Below are positions 27,401 to 36,770 of a stretch of 42,624 nt of DNA, in pieces. Origin of the DNA: Alphaproteobacteria bacterium. Lineage in GTDB: Bacteria > Pseudomonadota > Alphaproteobacteria > Rs-D84. The stretch lies in NCBI GenBank assembly GCA_016927395.1, contig JAFGMU010000020.1, positions 1-42,624 of the forward strand. The letters are read 5' to 3'. Numbering within the stretch: position 1 is the stretch's first letter; the number at the start of each line of letters is the position of its first letter. A model generated the notes under the pieces. It saw only the letters and a list, made by a program, of their open reading frames with translations, did no database searches and was not told the origin of the DNA. The position numbers were made by a program, and so were the translations under genes.

Positions 27401-28151
27401 TGCGGTATCAAGTGGTGCAAAATATAAATCTGGAAACTGGTATTTTGGTACACGTGCATTTTCAGGAAATATTACGGATGAATCATTGTTGCAAAATGAT
27501 CCGACTGTTTCAAATCAGTACCAACCTGCAACACTGGGATTAATTCAGGGCGCAGAGTCAATAGTAACATGGGGTAATGATAAATTTGCAATTTCTTCAT
27601 CAATCGGTACCGCCCATGAAAGCAATACTATACTGGGCGCACAAACTGGTGGATTATTGGATATGGGGCAGGGTGATACAGTTTATCTGGATAATGTTTT
27701 GTCATACTCACCAAAACAAGATGTAAAAATTTCTTTGCGTTCAACATTTGCAAATACAACTACAAAACCAACTGGTGAATATATTTTAGGAATGTCAGAC
27801 ATAAAATCGAATGCTTTTTCTGTTGATGCACAGATGGGAAGTTTTTCTTTTGCTGTTGCAATGCCTTTGGCAATAACATCAGGAAATATGAAATACGCAT
27901 ATGCCGATTATGAAAGTGTTGAAAATGCCGATGGTAATTTTGATTTGGTTGTAAAAGATACACACATCGAAGATTTGGCATTATCTCCAGAAAAACGTGA
28001 AGTTCGTTTGTCAGGTGCATATCGTGTTAAATTGGGTGCATTCACAGATGGTGCTTTTGGTATGATTTATCGTATTAACCCAAATAATATCAGCGAATTT
28101 GGAAATGAATCGATATTTATGATGAAATTCACGCATAAGTTGGGAATATAA
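24495..28151 (+). CDS. Secreted ankyrin-repeat protein with degenerate S8 (subtilisin)-like region and C-terminal autotransporter-like region (1218 aa)
   Basis: Signal peptide; ankyrin-like AAAKNADIQQVQALVNNGANINYVDNTGLSVV; hydrophobic Gly/Ala segment; S8-like VNVALITANGVN and WCFAAAGV...VASMAGAVGAVKSAFDYLNNKQLFALLALTSD; C-terminal about 300 aa rich in alternating beta-strand patterns. Confidence 0.75.
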   Translation: MKFIKIFIFACFFAPSALFAATDFEVASQLLAAAKNADIQQVQALVNNGANINYVDNTGLSVVCTALMNNDVRAAQILQMYGADASKCDQQIKRYNQKLPKESSGGLFSGLSSAQSIALAAAGAAVVVGGLLFLTDALDAGNTNTSSTSTGTDRPGTDTGNTTTATAAFTLPYGPAMPNATSETANYTTNLNYYSPTTDGLIKDNFALLTNTYAQNYLLMMHGYSPLARGYLGMRTLRDTTTRAPISLAGNNLGSESVLGARPVNVALITANGVNALSKPAGDISETTSSLDDKLLLWTTTNVNGTAASGASNDMISSKYYNNKITRGADNNSAIDDSTSEDATSLSLFDLGGYGTVVNNNFSSDIDDLLAKIVGGKDSGYTSADYMGFMPNGQMTIFRTGSGVGMKTASGAVSGNYTDEGDGVWGTGDTLTLYGHTLTITVDATGLGFVATDGTNTYNGYRGTDGLLYVDSDSSGSVDQAYNIETGGNLTLSKEAGATDYLNYKALYNAGLLWAAGDLANGRSKPDVIANADIIEPLHAADAKTISDILSVSATSRETSFINLINQYYNVDTTDGTSGGDSLPGTSATNFFGGLGSSFSPIVIFSTGASVTDSSYSGSTKEATFENAAPLIYSSIEHLFMSVVAVGLTGTGTNGTTSVSGYSPSGKIALSQWHDTTTNTYYKARTCGIGGSGANGIDPWCFAAAGVTDELAVASMAGAVGAVKSAFDYLNNKQLFALLALTSDGPYLGTNSSGTAFTATTLASYLQGMYQMPAEYDYKWQYGGENYLDVFKEVFGYGMINLERATKPGSKIYYYDGTNIVSTSGGAYWRAASNTIFRSSIIFNPRTAYISAPFYDVLESVDGTLSLPRIWENEFTLGISDERALYMGDVLGEFQVSTDKIPEYKVGNMTLQMAVSQKSYDDNMGGLDNMQFGYSVGNMEFAAGYQGHFTDGMSRFDSTSNPILSLASNAVSSGAKYKSGNWYFGTRAFSGNITDESLLQNDPTVSNQYQPATLGLIQGAESIVTWGNDKFAISSSIGTAHESNTILGAQTGGLLDMGQGDTVYLDNVLSYSPKQDVKISLRSTFANTTTKPTGEYILGMSDIKSNAFSVDAQMGSFSFAVAMPLAITSGNMKYAYADYESVENADGNFDLVVKDTHIEDLALSPEKREVRLSGAYRVKLGAFTDGAFGMIYRINPNNISEFGNESIFMMKFTHKLGI

Positions 28152-28178
28152 AAAACGCGCCATTTGGCGCGGTTTTTA
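28151..28178 (+). terminator. Terminator between convergent genes
   Basis: AACGCGCC-ATTT-GGCGCGGTTTTT. Confidence 0.75.
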
Positions 28179-28571
28179 TTTTGAAAGTCTTGTTTTGATA
28201 TTATTTACTAAAGTTTTAATTTTTTGTGTTAGAATTTTAAAATTATCTTTTGGTAATCCTGCATACTCTTGTTTGAAACTTATTCTATATATCTCCCACC
28301 ATTTTTTTGCAAAATCAGAATTAACAGGGGATATTTTACCATTTTGATCAAATTGTTTTCCTGAAAAAACAGTTTTTTTACCATTTTTTCTGCTGCGTGT
28401 AAATATTGCTTTCCATTCATCTTCGGTATAAACACCATAACTTTCGTCATTACTTATTGGTGTTTTTTTCATTGCCAATCCAGCTTCGTGAACTATGGTT
28501 ATTATTGCCCCGGTGTCTGTTACGATTATTTTAGGAAATTTATTTTCAGATTCTTCGGTTTCATAAGTCAT
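28176..28571 (-). CDS. Hypothetical protein (131 aa)
   Basis: ORF with plausible coding content; no recognised domain. Confidence 0.65.
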   Translation of the reverse strand: MTYETEESENKFPKIIVTDTGAIITIVHEAGLAMKKTPISNDESYGVYTEDEWKAIFTRSRKNGKKTVFSGKQFDQNGKISPVNSDFAKKWWEIYRISFKQEYAGLPKDNFKILTQKIKTLVNNIKTRLSK

Positions 28572-28655
28572 AACAAATTATCCTTTTTATTTGATTTGCA
28601 TTATCTTGACACCAAAAAATAAAGTTGTCAATAAAAAATGAGCTAAAATCAAAGA

Positions 28656-29180
28656 TTATTTGCTAACTACAACCATTGCAGGTCGTAAAACCATATCCCC
28701 AAACATGTATCCAGATTGCAATTCACCAACAATCATATTTGGAAATGTTTTTGCCCCGCATGGACAATCTTCTGGTGGAACATCAACAACCTGTAATGCA
28801 TTATGAAACTGTGGGTTTAATGGTTGGCAAATGGTTTCTATTTTTATTATACCAATTTTAGCCAATGTTGATTCCAATGTTTTTGCGATTGAAACAATCC
28901 CTTCATCATTTGGTTCGTGCGACAAAGCAGCACTGATTGCGTCCATCAGCGGTAAAAAATTTTGGGCAATTGACATAACCCGATTTCTGGTTGTTGATTC
29001 AGCATCCAAAGCAGCACGACGACGAGTGTTTTCTAACTCGGCCGCCATACGTAGATATTTATCATTTAACTCTGCGATTTTCGCATTTAAAGAATCAATC
29101 TCGGATGGATTTTCGTTAACTACGACAGCTTCTTCAACTGCATCTTGGGTTTCAATAACTTCTTTTTCTTCCATATTCAT
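28656..29180 (-). CDS. grpE: Nucleotide exchange factor GrpE
   Basis: GrpE C-terminal signature NPQFHNALQVVDVP...GELQSGYMFGDMVLRPAMVVVSK. Confidence 0.93.
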   Translation of the reverse strand: MNMEEKEVIETQDAVEEAVVVNENPSEIDSLNAKIAELNDKYLRMAAELENTRRRAALDAESTTRNRVMSIAQNFLPLMDAISAALSHEPNDEGIVSIAKTLESTLAKIGIIKIETICQPLNPQFHNALQVVDVPPEDCPCGAKTFPNMIVGELQSGYMFGDMVLRPAMVVVSK

Positions 29181-29204
29181 ACCATTTATATCATGTTAAT
29201 AAAA

Positions 29205-29885
29205 CTACACGCTTTTTATTATAGGTAAAAAATCGTCCGGTTTCAAGGATGCGCCACCAACTAAAACACCATCAACATTCAAAATAGACATAATTTCCCC
29301 TGAATTAGCGCCTTTGACTGATCCACCATACAATAAATTGGCTGATGTTAATTTACGAATGTATTCATGAACATCGGCAATTTCCTGGGTTGTGGCAGTT
29401 AAACCGGTACCGATTGCCCATACTGGTTCATATGCAAGAATGTAATTTTCTAATCCATTTGTTGATTCTGTGACCTGGTTTTCAATAACAGAAAATGTTT
29501 GACCAGCATTTTTCTGGTCCAAAGTTTCCCCAACACAAACAATAGGCATTAACCCAGATTCTAGAACCCTTAATGCTTTTTGATTTACAATATCGTTTGT
29601 TTCGTTGTGATATTGGCGACGTTCGCTGTGACCGACAATTACATATTTTGCACCTGATTCTGCAATCATTTTTGCGGATACTTCGCCTGTGTATGCCCCA
29701 TGTTCGTGTGTGCTGACATCCTGTGCGCCTATTGAAATTCTATCGGATTTTTTACAATTCAACATCGTAAAAGGGACGCAAATTATCAAGTTGTTTTCAG
29801 TGTCAATTTCATTTAAAACCGAAATCATACTATCTAATTCTGCAACTGAACCGTTAATTTTCCAATTTCCCGCGATTATCTTCAT
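29205..29885 (-). CDS. tpiA: Triosephosphate isomerase (short, 226 aa)
   Basis: GNWKINGS, YVIVGHSERR, AYEPVWAIGTG, LLYGGSVKGAN. Confidence 0.95.
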   Translation of the reverse strand: MKIIAGNWKINGSVAELDSMISVLNEIDTENNLIICVPFTMLNCKKSDRISIGAQDVSTHEHGAYTGEVSAKMIAESGAKYVIVGHSERRQYHNETNDIVNQKALRVLESGLMPIVCVGETLDQKNAGQTFSVIENQVTESTNGLENYILAYEPVWAIGTGLTATTQEIADVHEYIRKLTSANLLYGGSVKGANSGEIMSILNVDGVLVGGASLKPDDFLPIIKSV

Positions 29886-29952
29886 TTTTTACCCTTTTTT
29901 CCATTTGATTTTTTATCCAAAGTTCTGCTATGTTATCCCAAAAGGATTAAAA

Positions 29953-31368
29953 ATGCTAGAATATTTACGCGACATGTCGAACAAACCTATTGCCAAAGTA
30001 TTGATTGGAATCTTGATGTTTTCATTCGTTGGTTGGGGTGTTGCTGAATGGGTTTTGAGTAATGCAAGCCGTGAAAGTACAATGGTTCAAGTTGGTGATA
30101 TTAAAATAACGCCCGGTCAATTCAGCAGCGAAAAATCGCGCGAAATGGCCAGATTATCAAAGCCACAACAAAAACAGATTTACACAGATTCAGCTGTTGC
30201 AACCGCATTTTTGGATAAAGTAATGGCAGATTTAATCAGCAATGCGATGGTTGAAAATCGTGCCCAGGATTTGGGATTTATTGTAACTGATAAACGTATT
30301 GCAATGGAAATCCGTATGTTCCCAGAATTTCAAGAAAAAGGTGTGTTTTCACCAGAAAAATTCGAAAGACTGCTGAATAACGCTGGATTCACCGAAGAAC
30401 AATTTGCAGATTATTTACGTAATCAGATTTTACGTTCAATGGTTTTGGGTTCAATGTCAGTACCGGTAAAAGTTTCAAATTTTGAAGCTTTGGTTGCGTA
30501 TAATTCCCGTTATGGTGAAAGATTAATTGAATATACCCAGGTTAAATTCAGCGATTTCAAAGTTGGTGTACCAAATGATGAAAGTCTGCGTGAATTTTAT
30601 AAGAAAAATCCAAAAATGATTCCAGAAACCAGGGTTGTTTCCTATGTAATGATTCCTGCAAAAATGGATCAACCGGATAGCTATGATGCTGGTTATACAC
30701 GCGCTCAAAAAATGGAAGATGCGATTATTTCTGGTGAAACTATGTCAGCGGCCGCAAAAAGCGTCAAAGCAAAATTTGTCACACTGCAAGCATTTTCAAA
30801 AAATAAAAAACCAATTGATCAATTGCTGACAGATTCTGTCGTTGAAAAATTATTTTCAATGGACCAGGGTCTGGAAAGTGAAATTACAGAAACAAAACAA
30901 GGATTTGTAATTTTCCGTGTTGAAAAAATTAATCCTGAATATGCCGCAGATTTTAAATCAGTAAAAGACAGTCTGATTTCTGCATGGAAAACCGAAGAAC
31001 AGAAAAAACAGGCATACTTGCGTGCGAATAATTTGTTAATGGATTTGAATAAAACAAAAATATTAAAAGATAAGAAAACAGCAACGGTTTCGCGTGCAAA
31101 TGGTGCGCCAACAGATGTTTTGGTTGCAGCTTTTGGACAACCAGTGGGAAATAATTCAATAGTCCCAGGTCAGAACTCTTTTTATGTATTGAGTATTAAA
31201 AAAGAAATATCCCCAAAAGTTGATAATACAAAAATGGCAGCATTGAAAAAAGAACTGCAAAGCATGAAACAACGTGAAATTATGGAAGATTATAATTCAT
31301 TTTTGATGCGTGAATACCGGGTCAAAGTTAATCAAAAAGTTGTTAAAAGGTTATTTGGCGGAAAATAA
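29953..31368 (+). CDS. Membrane-anchored peptidylprolyl isomerase (PpiD/SurA_N-like)
   Basis: MLEYLRDMSNKPIAKVLIGILMFSFVGWGVAEW anchor; SurA_N/PpiD-like chaperone region; start at ATG 29953, not the track start. Confidence 0.85.
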   Translation: MLEYLRDMSNKPIAKVLIGILMFSFVGWGVAEWVLSNASRESTMVQVGDIKITPGQFSSEKSREMARLSKPQQKQIYTDSAVATAFLDKVMADLISNAMVENRAQDLGFIVTDKRIAMEIRMFPEFQEKGVFSPEKFERLLNNAGFTEEQFADYLRNQILRSMVLGSMSVPVKVSNFEALVAYNSRYGERLIEYTQVKFSDFKVGVPNDESLREFYKKNPKMIPETRVVSYVMIPAKMDQPDSYDAGYTRAQKMEDAIISGETMSAAAKSVKAKFVTLQAFSKNKKPIDQLLTDSVVEKLFSMDQGLESEITETKQGFVIFRVEKINPEYAADFKSVKDSLISAWKTEEQKKQAYLRANNLLMDLNKTKILKDKKTATVSRANGAPTDVLVAAFGQPVGNNSIVPGQNSFYVLSIKKEISPKVDNTKMAALKKELQSMKQREIMEDYNSFLMREYRVKVNQKVVKRLFGGK

Positions 31369-31375
31369 TAAAAAA

Positions 31376-31402
31376 TTTGCGGGCAAGTCCCGCATTTTTA
31401 TT
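31376..31402. terminator. Terminator between convergent ppiD-like and ccrM genes
   Basis: TGCGGG-CAAGT-CCCGCA + TTTTTA. Confidence 0.8.
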
Positions 31403-31420
31403 TAAAATATTATGTTTTTA

Positions 31421-32536
31421 TTAAGCGGCTTTTTTGATGTCTTGTTTTATACTGCGGACATATTTGCGTAAATCATCAATTGGAACCAGTGAACCGTCAC
31501 GTTTTTGTGCACTCCAGTAATCCCAACCATTAAAGCTGGCACTTCGCTGCATTTTTGCAGCCATTATGTGAATTGATGCTTTGCCATGTAATGAATGTGT
31601 CAGTTGACCGTCGCGTGTTATCATTACTCGTTCTCCACGCGGACTGACCAGTGTTTGTCCCGAATATAATAATCCAGCTTCGATTAATTCATTGAATGCG
31701 ACTTTGATTTCATCACGTTTCGGTGTTGAAATTTCGATTTCTGACAAATCTATTGGTTTTACAGATTCCAGTCTGGCAATTGCTGCATTAACATAAGATT
31801 CATCTTGTTCAAAACCGATAAAGTTTCGACCTAATTCTTTGGCTGCTGCAGCTGTTGTTCCACTGCCAATAAACGGATCTAAAATTATGTCGCCAGGTTT
31901 CGTTGAAGATAGAATTACTCGTCGCAATAAATCCATAGGTTTTTGGGTATTGTGCAAACTTTTACCATTTTTATCTTTTATTCTTTCTTCACCCAGGCAA
32001 ATATTTATATCCCAATCAGAACGCATTTGTTTGCCACCGTTCAACTTTTTCATAGTTTCGTAATTAAAAGTATATTTTCCGGTTTTATGCGGTGTTGCCC
32101 AAATCATTGTTTCGTGGGCATTTGTAAATCTGGTGCCACGGAAATTTGGCATAGGATTATTTTTTACCCAAACAATATCGTTTAAAATCCAAAATCCCAG
32201 GTCTTGTAAAATGCTACCTACACGGAAAATATTGTGATAGCTGCCAATAACCCACATAGCCCCGTCTGGTTTTAATACACGTTTACATTCGGTCATCCAG
32301 GCACGGGTGAATTCATCGTACGCAGCATTTGATTCAAAAGAATCCCAAGAATCACGTACAGCACGTGCGGCCGTTTGATCTTCGGGTCGATAAAGCGTTT
32401 TTTCGCCCAGTTGCAGATTATAAGGAGAGTCAGCAAAAACCGCATCCACCGAGCCATCGGGTAATTCGCGCATACGTTCTATGCAATCACCGAGCAAAAT
32501 TTTGTTCAGATATTTTTTCATTCTCTCTTTTGGCAT
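31421..32536 (-). CDS. ccrM: Adenine-specific DNA methyltransferase CcrM (GANTC)
   Basis: DSPYNLQLG (DPPY-like motif IV), DPFIGSGTTAAAAKELGRNFIGFE (motif I), C-terminal RAMA-like SFNGWDYWSAQKRDGSLVPIDDLR. Confidence 0.93.
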   Translation of the reverse strand: MPKERMKKYLNKILLGDCIERMRELPDGSVDAVFADSPYNLQLGEKTLYRPEDQTAARAVRDSWDSFESNAAYDEFTRAWMTECKRVLKPDGAMWVIGSYHNIFRVGSILQDLGFWILNDIVWVKNNPMPNFRGTRFTNAHETMIWATPHKTGKYTFNYETMKKLNGGKQMRSDWDINICLGEERIKDKNGKSLHNTQKPMDLLRRVILSSTKPGDIILDPFIGSGTTAAAAKELGRNFIGFEQDESYVNAAIARLESVKPIDLSEIEISTPKRDEIKVAFNELIEAGLLYSGQTLVSPRGERVMITRDGQLTHSLHGKASIHIMAAKMQRSASFNGWDYWSAQKRDGSLVPIDDLRKYVRSIKQDIKKAA

Positions 32537-32712
32537 TTTTTACTGCCTATAATCTGTATTTTACCATATTTTAGACCCATTAAAAAGCGCTGGACGCGGG
32601 ATATGGGTAAAATAAATAGCTTGATTTTTATAAAAACCTAAATTTTTTTTCATACTATGATTTTAATTTTGTTCTTTACACTTTGACCCAAGATTGCTAA
32701 TTTACAATGGTT

Positions 32713-33213
32713 ATGAGATGCCCCTATTGCAATTCTACAGACAGTCAGGTGAAAGATTCACGCCCTGATATTGAAGACGCGATTATTCGCCGTCGTCGTG
32801 TTTGCAATCAATGTGGTGCCAAATTTACAACCGTTGAACGTGTTCAAATGCGTGATTTAATGGTTCGTAAAAACAGTGGTAAAACCGAACCGTTTGATCG
32901 TGAAAAATTAAAACGCAGTATCAGAATTGCTTGTCGGAATCGCGATGTCAGCGACGAGCAAATAGAAAAAGTCGTAACATCAATTCATCGCAGATTGGAA
33001 ACCGAAACGACTGATGATTCAGTAAGCAGTGAAATGGTTGGAAAAATGGTATCTGATTCTTTATTGAATCTGGACCAGATAGCTTTTGTACGATTTGTAT
33101 CTGTTTACAGAAAATTTTCCAAAATTTCCGATTTTAAGAAAATTATCAGCCAAATACCCGAGGTAGATGAAGGCGCAGTTGTTTGTGAATTGCCCAAAAC
33201 ATCACTATTTTAA
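32713..33213 (+). CDS. nrdR: Transcriptional repressor NrdR
   Basis: MRCPYCNSTDSQVKDSRP...IRRRRVCNQCGAKFTTVERV zinc ribbon plus ATP-cone. Confidence 0.95.
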   Translation: MRCPYCNSTDSQVKDSRPDIEDAIIRRRRVCNQCGAKFTTVERVQMRDLMVRKNSGKTEPFDREKLKRSIRIACRNRDVSDEQIEKVVTSIHRRLETETTDDSVSSEMVGKMVSDSLLNLDQIAFVRFVSVYRKFSKISDFKKIISQIPEVDEGAVVCELPKTSLF

Positions 33214-33215
33214 TT

Positions 33216-34937
33216 ATGAAGAAATTTTTATCTGTTTTAATAATGTTTTTTATCCCTGTGACATTACGCGCGGCAGATTTGCCGTCTATTTTGTCTAATC
33301 AGGATGCCGAAATTTATACAAATATTTTTGATTTGCAGTCACGTGAAAAAATCGACGCTGCTATTAAATTGGAAAAACAAATTTCTGACCCAATACTGAT
33401 GAGTGAGGTTTTGTATCAACGATACACATCAAAAACTTATCATACCAAGGGAAAAGAAGTCATAGCATGGATGGAAAAATACTATAATATGCCAGGTGCT
33501 GAACGTATGTATAATCTGGCTAAAATAAAAAAAGTAAGTGTTCGTTCGCCCAGATTACCATCTGTTATAAATGGAAAATCAATAGAAACAGCGCAGTCTG
33601 AAAATTGGACACAAAAAAGATATTATGGTGAAACAGATAAAAATATAACTAAATTTAAAAAATCAATTCGTACCGGCAGTACAAAAAATGCAAGATTATT
33701 GTTGGAAAATCCTTCTTTCAAAAAGAAATTAACCGAATCTGATTATGGTCGATTGGCTGGTCGATTGGCTTTTGTTTATTATACAAATGGTGAATTTGAA
33801 TTGGCAAAAAAATGGGGCTTTGTTTCATCGGATGCAAAATCCGAATATGGTTTATGGACAATGGGATTGTTGTATTATAAAGAAGAAAAATTTGAAGAAA
33901 GTGAAAAATATTTCAGTGAAATTTTAAAATTACAACAAATAAACGATGCCAGAAAAACCGAGGCAGCATTCTGGGCTGGCCGCGCAGCAGAGGCAAATGA
34001 TGACAGAAAAAGTGCAAAAACATATTGGAAAATCGCTTCTGCTCATCCAATGGCTTTTTACGGGGCTTTGTCCGCGACAATGTTGGATGATGTTCCCGAC
34101 TATGAATTTTTTGAACAAGATTTAAGTGATGATGATTTAGATGCATTGAAAGATTCTAAATATGGTAAATTAGCCCTGGCTTTGTTACAGGTAAAACAAA
34201 ACGAGAGAGCAGAGCAATATCTGAAATTATTAATAACTTCTAAGGCTGCTGATAAAACATTACATGCTGTTAATTCTGTTTCAACTGCTTACGCATTGCC
34301 GCGTGTTTCTATGCAGGTTGCAAACGTAGTAAGGGATCGTGGTATTTTGGAAATTGACCCTGGTATTATTTATTCTGCTCAATATCCTTTGCCAGATTGG
34401 GAACCACTGGGTGGTTGGTCAATTGACAGGGCCTTGTTATTTGCAATTACAAAACAAGAAAGTGGATTCAAAACTGGGGCAAAATCAACTGCCGGGGCCA
34501 AGGGATTAATGCAGTTAATGCCTGGAACTGCAAGAATTGTTGCACGTCAAAATAAAATGAAAATGTCTGATATTGATATGTCAAAACCTGAACATAATAT
34601 GTTTTTGGGTCAGCAGCATATTGTTGATTTGTTGGCACACCCCAATATTAACAATAATATTATAAAAATGTTGGCAGCATACAATGCGGGTATGGGTATG
34701 TTGGTTCGTTTTGACAGGAATTTTGATACTTCGGATCCTTTGCTTTATATCGAAAGTTTTCCAGCGTATGAAACTCGTAATTATATGAAACGTGTTATGT
34801 CAAATTTGTGGTTATACCGTGCACGTCTGGATCAGCCTTTGACATCTATGGAAGAATTGTCCGAAGGAAAGTGGCCACTTTACAGCAGCGAAGACGAATA
34901 TGTTCAAAAGCAAATTGCTGATAGAACATCGATATAA
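33216..34937 (+). CDS. Soluble lytic murein transglycosylase (SLT family)
   Basis: AITKQESGFKTGAKSTAGAKGLMQLMPGTARIVA...AAYNAGMGMLVRF; N-terminal helical region; signal peptide. Confidence 0.9.
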   Translation: MKKFLSVLIMFFIPVTLRAADLPSILSNQDAEIYTNIFDLQSREKIDAAIKLEKQISDPILMSEVLYQRYTSKTYHTKGKEVIAWMEKYYNMPGAERMYNLAKIKKVSVRSPRLPSVINGKSIETAQSENWTQKRYYGETDKNITKFKKSIRTGSTKNARLLLENPSFKKKLTESDYGRLAGRLAFVYYTNGEFELAKKWGFVSSDAKSEYGLWTMGLLYYKEEKFEESEKYFSEILKLQQINDARKTEAAFWAGRAAEANDDRKSAKTYWKIASAHPMAFYGALSATMLDDVPDYEFFEQDLSDDDLDALKDSKYGKLALALLQVKQNERAEQYLKLLITSKAADKTLHAVNSVSTAYALPRVSMQVANVVRDRGILEIDPGIIYSAQYPLPDWEPLGGWSIDRALLFAITKQESGFKTGAKSTAGAKGLMQLMPGTARIVARQNKMKMSDIDMSKPEHNMFLGQQHIVDLLAHPNINNNIIKMLAAYNAGMGMLVRFDRNFDTSDPLLYIESFPAYETRNYMKRVMSNLWLYRARLDQPLTSMEELSEGKWPLYSSEDEYVQKQIADRTSI

Positions 34938-34960
34938 ACCCAATTAAAATAAATAAAATT

Positions 34961-35575
34961 ATGGACACACCAAATTTTTCTTTTGAACAAGAAAGTGGTT
35001 TTGCATTTGTTGCAGGTTGTGACGAAGCAGGGCGTGGCCCATTATGTGGACCGGTTGTTGCTGCGGCTGTAATTTTTCCAGATAAAAATATTTCAATTCC
35101 GGTTTTAATAACTGATTCAAAACAAATGAATCATAAAAATCGTGCGATTGCATATGATTGGATTATAAAAAATACAATTTGGGCAATCGGCCAGTGCAGC
35201 GCTGCCGAAATTGATGAAATTAACATTTTACAGGCATCAATGCTGGCAATGCGGCGTGCAGTGGATTCTTTGGCAACCAAACCGGAATTTTGTTTAATTG
35301 ATGGAAACAGGGTACCAAAAGATTTAACAGGCAGGGCAATTGTCAAAGGCGATTCTAAATCAATATCGATTGCAGCCGCTTCAATAATTGCCAAAGAAAC
35401 ACGTGATAAAATTATGATTGAATTAGCAGCCCAGTTTCCACAATATGATTGGGATAAAAATGCGGGATATCCAACATCATCACATTTGCAAGCAATCCAA
35501 AAATATGGTATAAATCAGCATTACAGAAAAACATATAAATCAATCAGGGAATTATTGGAAAAAAAGGATAACTAA
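34961..35575 (+). CDS. rnhB: Ribonuclease HII
   Basis: VAGCDEAGRGPLCGPVVAAAVIF...KGDSKSISIAAASIIAKETRD. Confidence 0.95.
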   Translation: MDTPNFSFEQESGFAFVAGCDEAGRGPLCGPVVAAAVIFPDKNISIPVLITDSKQMNHKNRAIAYDWIIKNTIWAIGQCSAAEIDEINILQASMLAMRRAVDSLATKPEFCLIDGNRVPKDLTGRAIVKGDSKSISIAAASIIAKETRDKIMIELAAQFPQYDWDKNAGYPTSSHLQAIQKYGINQHYRKTYKSIRELLEKKDN

Positions 35576-36741
35576 TGGTACTGCGTACGATTGAAAATTT
35601 AGATGTTAAAGGTAAATTTATTTTGCTGCGTGATGATTTTAATGTTCAAATTATTGATGGCAAAATTACAGATGGATTCAGAATTGATCAAAGTATGCCA
35701 ACTATTGATAAATTAAAAAGAGCTGGTGCAAAAATTGCAATTTGTGCACATTTGGGTCGACCAAAAGGTTTGCGTGATATGAAATTTACTCTAGCTCCTA
35801 TTGCCCAGTATATGAAAATTCCTTTGGTTACAGATTGTCTGGAAAAAGATTTTATGAAAGATATGAAAGATGGTGATGTTGTTCTGTTGGAAAATGTCCG
35901 ATTTTATCCAGGTGAAGAAGAAAATAATCCAGAATTTTCGTCAAGGTTAGCATCCGGATTTGATATTTTTGTAAATGATGCATTCGCAGTCAGCCATCGT
36001 GCACATGCAAGTACAGTTGGTGTTACAAAATTTTTACCATCTTATGCGGGTGAATTGTTGATGTCTGAAATTGAAAATTTGAATAATTTGATGGAAAATC
36101 CAAAACGTCCATTATTATCAATCGTGGCAGGCGGCAAACTTTCTACAAAAATTGGTGTTTTGAAATCTTTAATAAAACTGTCGGATAAATTGATTGTTGA
36201 TGGAATGATTGGTACAGCATTTGCGGTTTCTGGTGGTGCAAATGGTGGTGATTTCAAAGTTGACGCGGAAACTTTGCAGGCTGCGCGGGATTTAACTGAA
36301 TTTGCAAAGCAAAATGATTGTGAATTATTTATACCAATTGACAAAGGTGTCGGAAAAGAGTTTTCACGCGATGCCATTCGTGTAAACAAAACTTTTTCAG
36401 AAATACAAAGTGATGACGTGATTATGGATTCCGGAATTGAAACAACTAAACGCAACATACAGATAATTGAAAGTGTCAGAACGGTTTTGTGGAACGGGAC
36501 ATTGGGAATGGCCGAGTGGGGTGATGTATGGGGACAGTCCACATTTGAAATCGCGCACGCAATTGCAAAGCAAACCAGTAATGGTAGTTTAGAAAGTATA
36601 ATTGGTGGTGGTGATACGGTTACTGCATTGGAAGTTGCAGGGGTAAAAAATGATATGACATACGTATCTACTGGTGGCGGAGCATTTTTGGAATTTATCG
36701 AAGGAATCAGTCTGCCTGGTATAAAAGTTTTGGAATCATAA
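35575..36741 (+). CDS. pgk: Phosphoglycerate kinase
   Basis: RDDFNVQ, AHLGRPKG, NDAFAVSHRAHAST, GGAFLEFIEG; TAATG overlap with rnhB. Confidence 0.97.
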   Translation: MVLRTIENLDVKGKFILLRDDFNVQIIDGKITDGFRIDQSMPTIDKLKRAGAKIAICAHLGRPKGLRDMKFTLAPIAQYMKIPLVTDCLEKDFMKDMKDGDVVLLENVRFYPGEEENNPEFSSRLASGFDIFVNDAFAVSHRAHASTVGVTKFLPSYAGELLMSEIENLNNLMENPKRPLLSIVAGGKLSTKIGVLKSLIKLSDKLIVDGMIGTAFAVSGGANGGDFKVDAETLQAARDLTEFAKQNDCELFIPIDKGVGKEFSRDAIRVNKTFSEIQSDDVIMDSGIETTKRNIQIIESVRTVLWNGTLGMAEWGDVWGQSTFEIAHAIAKQTSNGSLESIIGGGDTVTALEVAGVKNDMTYVSTGGGAFLEFIEGISLPGIKVLES

Positions 36742-36744
36742 ATA

Positions 36745-36770
36745 AAAAACCGCCAATATGGCGGTTTTTT
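36745..36770 (+). terminator. Rho-independent terminator after pgk
   Basis: AAAAACCGCC-AATAT-GGCGGTTTTTT. Confidence 0.9.

Noticed and set aside
29205-29885. tpiA as a pseudogene because it is short (226 aa)
   Set aside because: Catalytic Lys, His and Glu motifs and the phosphate-binding GGS are intact; probably just compact.
29689-29952. Upstream extension of the ppiD-like ORF in the track
   Set aside because: It reads antisense through tpiA; the ATG at 29953 preceded by AAAGGA is the natural start.
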